A stretch of DNA of 32,013 bases, taken from NCBI RefSeq assembly GCF_025024155.1, contig NW_026251864.1:1-32013 (forward strand). The letters are read 5' to 3'. The DNA comes from Gamsiella multidivaricata. Taxonomy: Eukaryota > Mortierellomycota > Mortierellomycetes > Mortierellales > Mortierellaceae. Positions 31,124 to 32,013 of this stretch are shown here, in pieces; position 1 is the first letter of the stretch, and the number at the start of each line of letters is the position of its first letter. The position numbers and the translations under genes were made by a program. The notes beneath the pieces were generated by a model. The model was given only the letters and a program-made list of their open reading frames with translations, was not told the DNA's origin and made no database searches.

Positions 31124-31686
31124 CGTCAATTAATAATGATTCAACAACCTAGGAAAAGAAGAAGGGAGGACAGTGGTAACATACCTTGTAATGAAAAAAC
31201 TGGGTCTCGTTAGGCGAGGCAAACTCTCCTCCAAAGAGGAACAGGGTTCCTGCGGCTGTGATAGCGACCTGGTGAGAGGACCTGGGTCCTGGAGAATTCG
31301 GGGATGTGATCCTGCGCCATTCGTCCTTTTCAATGTTGTAGCGATACAGATCGTTGTAGAAGGCGCTATTGATCAATAATGATAATGCAAAGTAATAGAG
31401 AGAAAGAAAGAGAGGTAAGAGAATGAAAGACGTCCGTGTGGCCAACGACAATAATTTGGTCCGCACACATTAAGTAAGTAAGCATGTGTGCATGTCTGTC
31501 TGTGGGTATGTTACCATTTGGCACCATCGTAAAACTCTCCTCCGAAAAAGATAAGCTCGTTTGAGTTGAGTGGGTTCGCGGTCAGGGTAGCATTCGCACG
31601 TCGACTAGAGACGGTCGAGTAGAAAAGAGAGAGAGAGAGAGAGAAGAAGCGCGTTAGCTCTACTAGATTAAAAGGAGTGGTTTACC

Positions 31687-31717
<31 letters not shown>

Positions 31718-32013
31718 AGAGATCGTGTTCGATATATGATCGAACATGGGTTCGTCCGATACCTTGGGGGACCACTCCAGACTTCCTCGATAATCTTGAC
31801 CTTTTCCTCTTGCTAATAACGCCAAAAAATAAAAAATGTCAAGCGGATTGAGTATCTACAATGCGTCTCCAGTATCTCGATTCCTCCTTTTTTTCCTTCC
31901 GTTGTCTGGTTTAAGTATATTTACCTCCTTCTTAAAGTTGGCGAGGATCGTCTCGATGTCTTCTTCCTGCTCCTCGACGTTCTTGGACTTTGACTTTTTT
32001 TCCTTCTTGGATT
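28801..32013 (-). CDS. KLHDC4: KLHDC4/Kel3-type Kelch-repeat protein, 5' end outside the window
   Basis: Six exons are in the window (32013-31925, 31812-31763, 31604-31515, 31365-31185, 31054-29200, 29054-28801), about 838 residues; the first exon runs off the edge. The start is a Lys-rich stretch and EDIETILANFKKE, as in KLHDC4. Kelch repeats follow: ELIFFGGEFYDG, YNDLYRYN, LFLFGGEFASPN, ARSGHRM ... LLVVFGGFYDN, GVILYGGYCKEY, AVLFGGVYDDD and TLFIFGGILEVKD. These should form a beta-propeller. Between and after the blades lie a Lys-rich loop, an Ala-rich loop, a long Asp/Glu run and a KEGKEG repeat. The C-terminal domain (LREFYGRT-TEYWVLKAFEDS, ALRHDGFLLAEAKFNEW) is the one found in fungal homologues. 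Kel3/KLHDC4 has no well-defined biochemical role. Introns are 112-158 nt; three contain long homopolymer runs. Confidence 0.94.
29063..29104. repeat. T27 tract followed by GA repeats in the last Kelch-gene intron
   Basis: Twenty-seven T (29063-29089) followed by GA units to about 29104, eight bases from the splice acceptor. In gene sense the acceptor is preceded by poly-A and CCCCCC, an unusual 3' splice environment. Confidence 0.85.
29526..29579 (-). repeat. 9-bp tandem repeat coding for Lys-Glu-Gly
   Basis: Five perfect copies and one imperfect copy of the unit TTGCCCTCC (plus strand) encode KEG repeats in the Lys-rich tail of the Kelch protein. Confidence 0.85.
31090..31122. repeat. A33 homopolymer tract in a Kelch-gene intron
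   Basis: Thirty-three A on the plus strand form a long poly-T in gene sense, within the 130-nt intron 31184-31055 and upstream of its acceptor. Confidence 0.85.
31687..31715. repeat. A29 homopolymer tract in a Kelch-gene intron
   Basis: Twenty-nine A on the plus strand (poly-T in gene sense) within the 158-nt intron 31762-31605. Confidence 0.85.

Overview
This is nuclear DNA of a filamentous fungus outside the Dikarya. Almost every gene is split by short GT-AG introns, usually 80-160 nt, with good branch-point and acceptor signals. The gene content is ordinary fungal housekeeping plus genes that yeasts and most Dikarya lack: a T-box transcription factor and a SARAF homologue. A Mortierella-like (Mortierellomycota/Mucoromycota) source fits best, but that is inferred from gene content, not from a database match.

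Layout, left to right. 1-1980 (-): a T-box transcription factor whose 3' end lies beyond the window, followed by 1.85 kb with no recognisable gene. 3830-4401 (-): CHCHD5, a twin CX9C mitochondrial intermembrane-space protein. 4663-9059 (-): a large RBR (RING-IBR-RING2) E3 ubiquitin ligase. 9979-10987 (-): ribosomal protein uS13/RPS18, first exon not placed, and 11788-12963 (+): ribosomal protein eL19/RPL19, a divergent pair. 13143-14621 (-): SARAF. 14930-17134 (-): Rab GDP-dissociation inhibitor. 17483-20982 (+): FCP1, the RNA polymerase II CTD phosphatase, divergent from GDI. 21795-22992 (+): a probable SUMO-targeted ubiquitin ligase. 23158-24025 (-): FIS1, and 24283-24731 (+): CBP4, a divergent mitochondrial pair. 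26029-28578 (+): an RTG2-type Ppx/GppA family protein. 28801-32013 (-): a KLHDC4/Kel3-type Kelch protein running off the right edge.

Exon boundaries were worked out by hand from splice signals, reading-frame phase and family similarity. For every multi-exon gene whose first and last exons lie in the window, exon lengths sum to an intact frame. Two introns (one in FCP1, one in CBP4) only work with a GC donor. In GDI, and apparently in uS13 and eL19, an intron falls directly after or inside the start codon.

There is no operon logic. The genes are housekeeping units in divergent, tandem and convergent pairs. Themes are mitochondrial function (CHCHD5, FIS1, CBP4 and the RTG2-type retrograde regulator), ubiquitin/SUMO signalling (RBR ligase, STUbL), gene expression (T-box, FCP1, two ribosomal proteins) and membrane/calcium biology (GDI, SARAF). 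I saw no tRNA, rRNA, transposon or CRISPR array. The most notable content is the fungal T-box gene, the RBR ligase whose IBR domain is split by about 377 residues, and the fungal SARAF.
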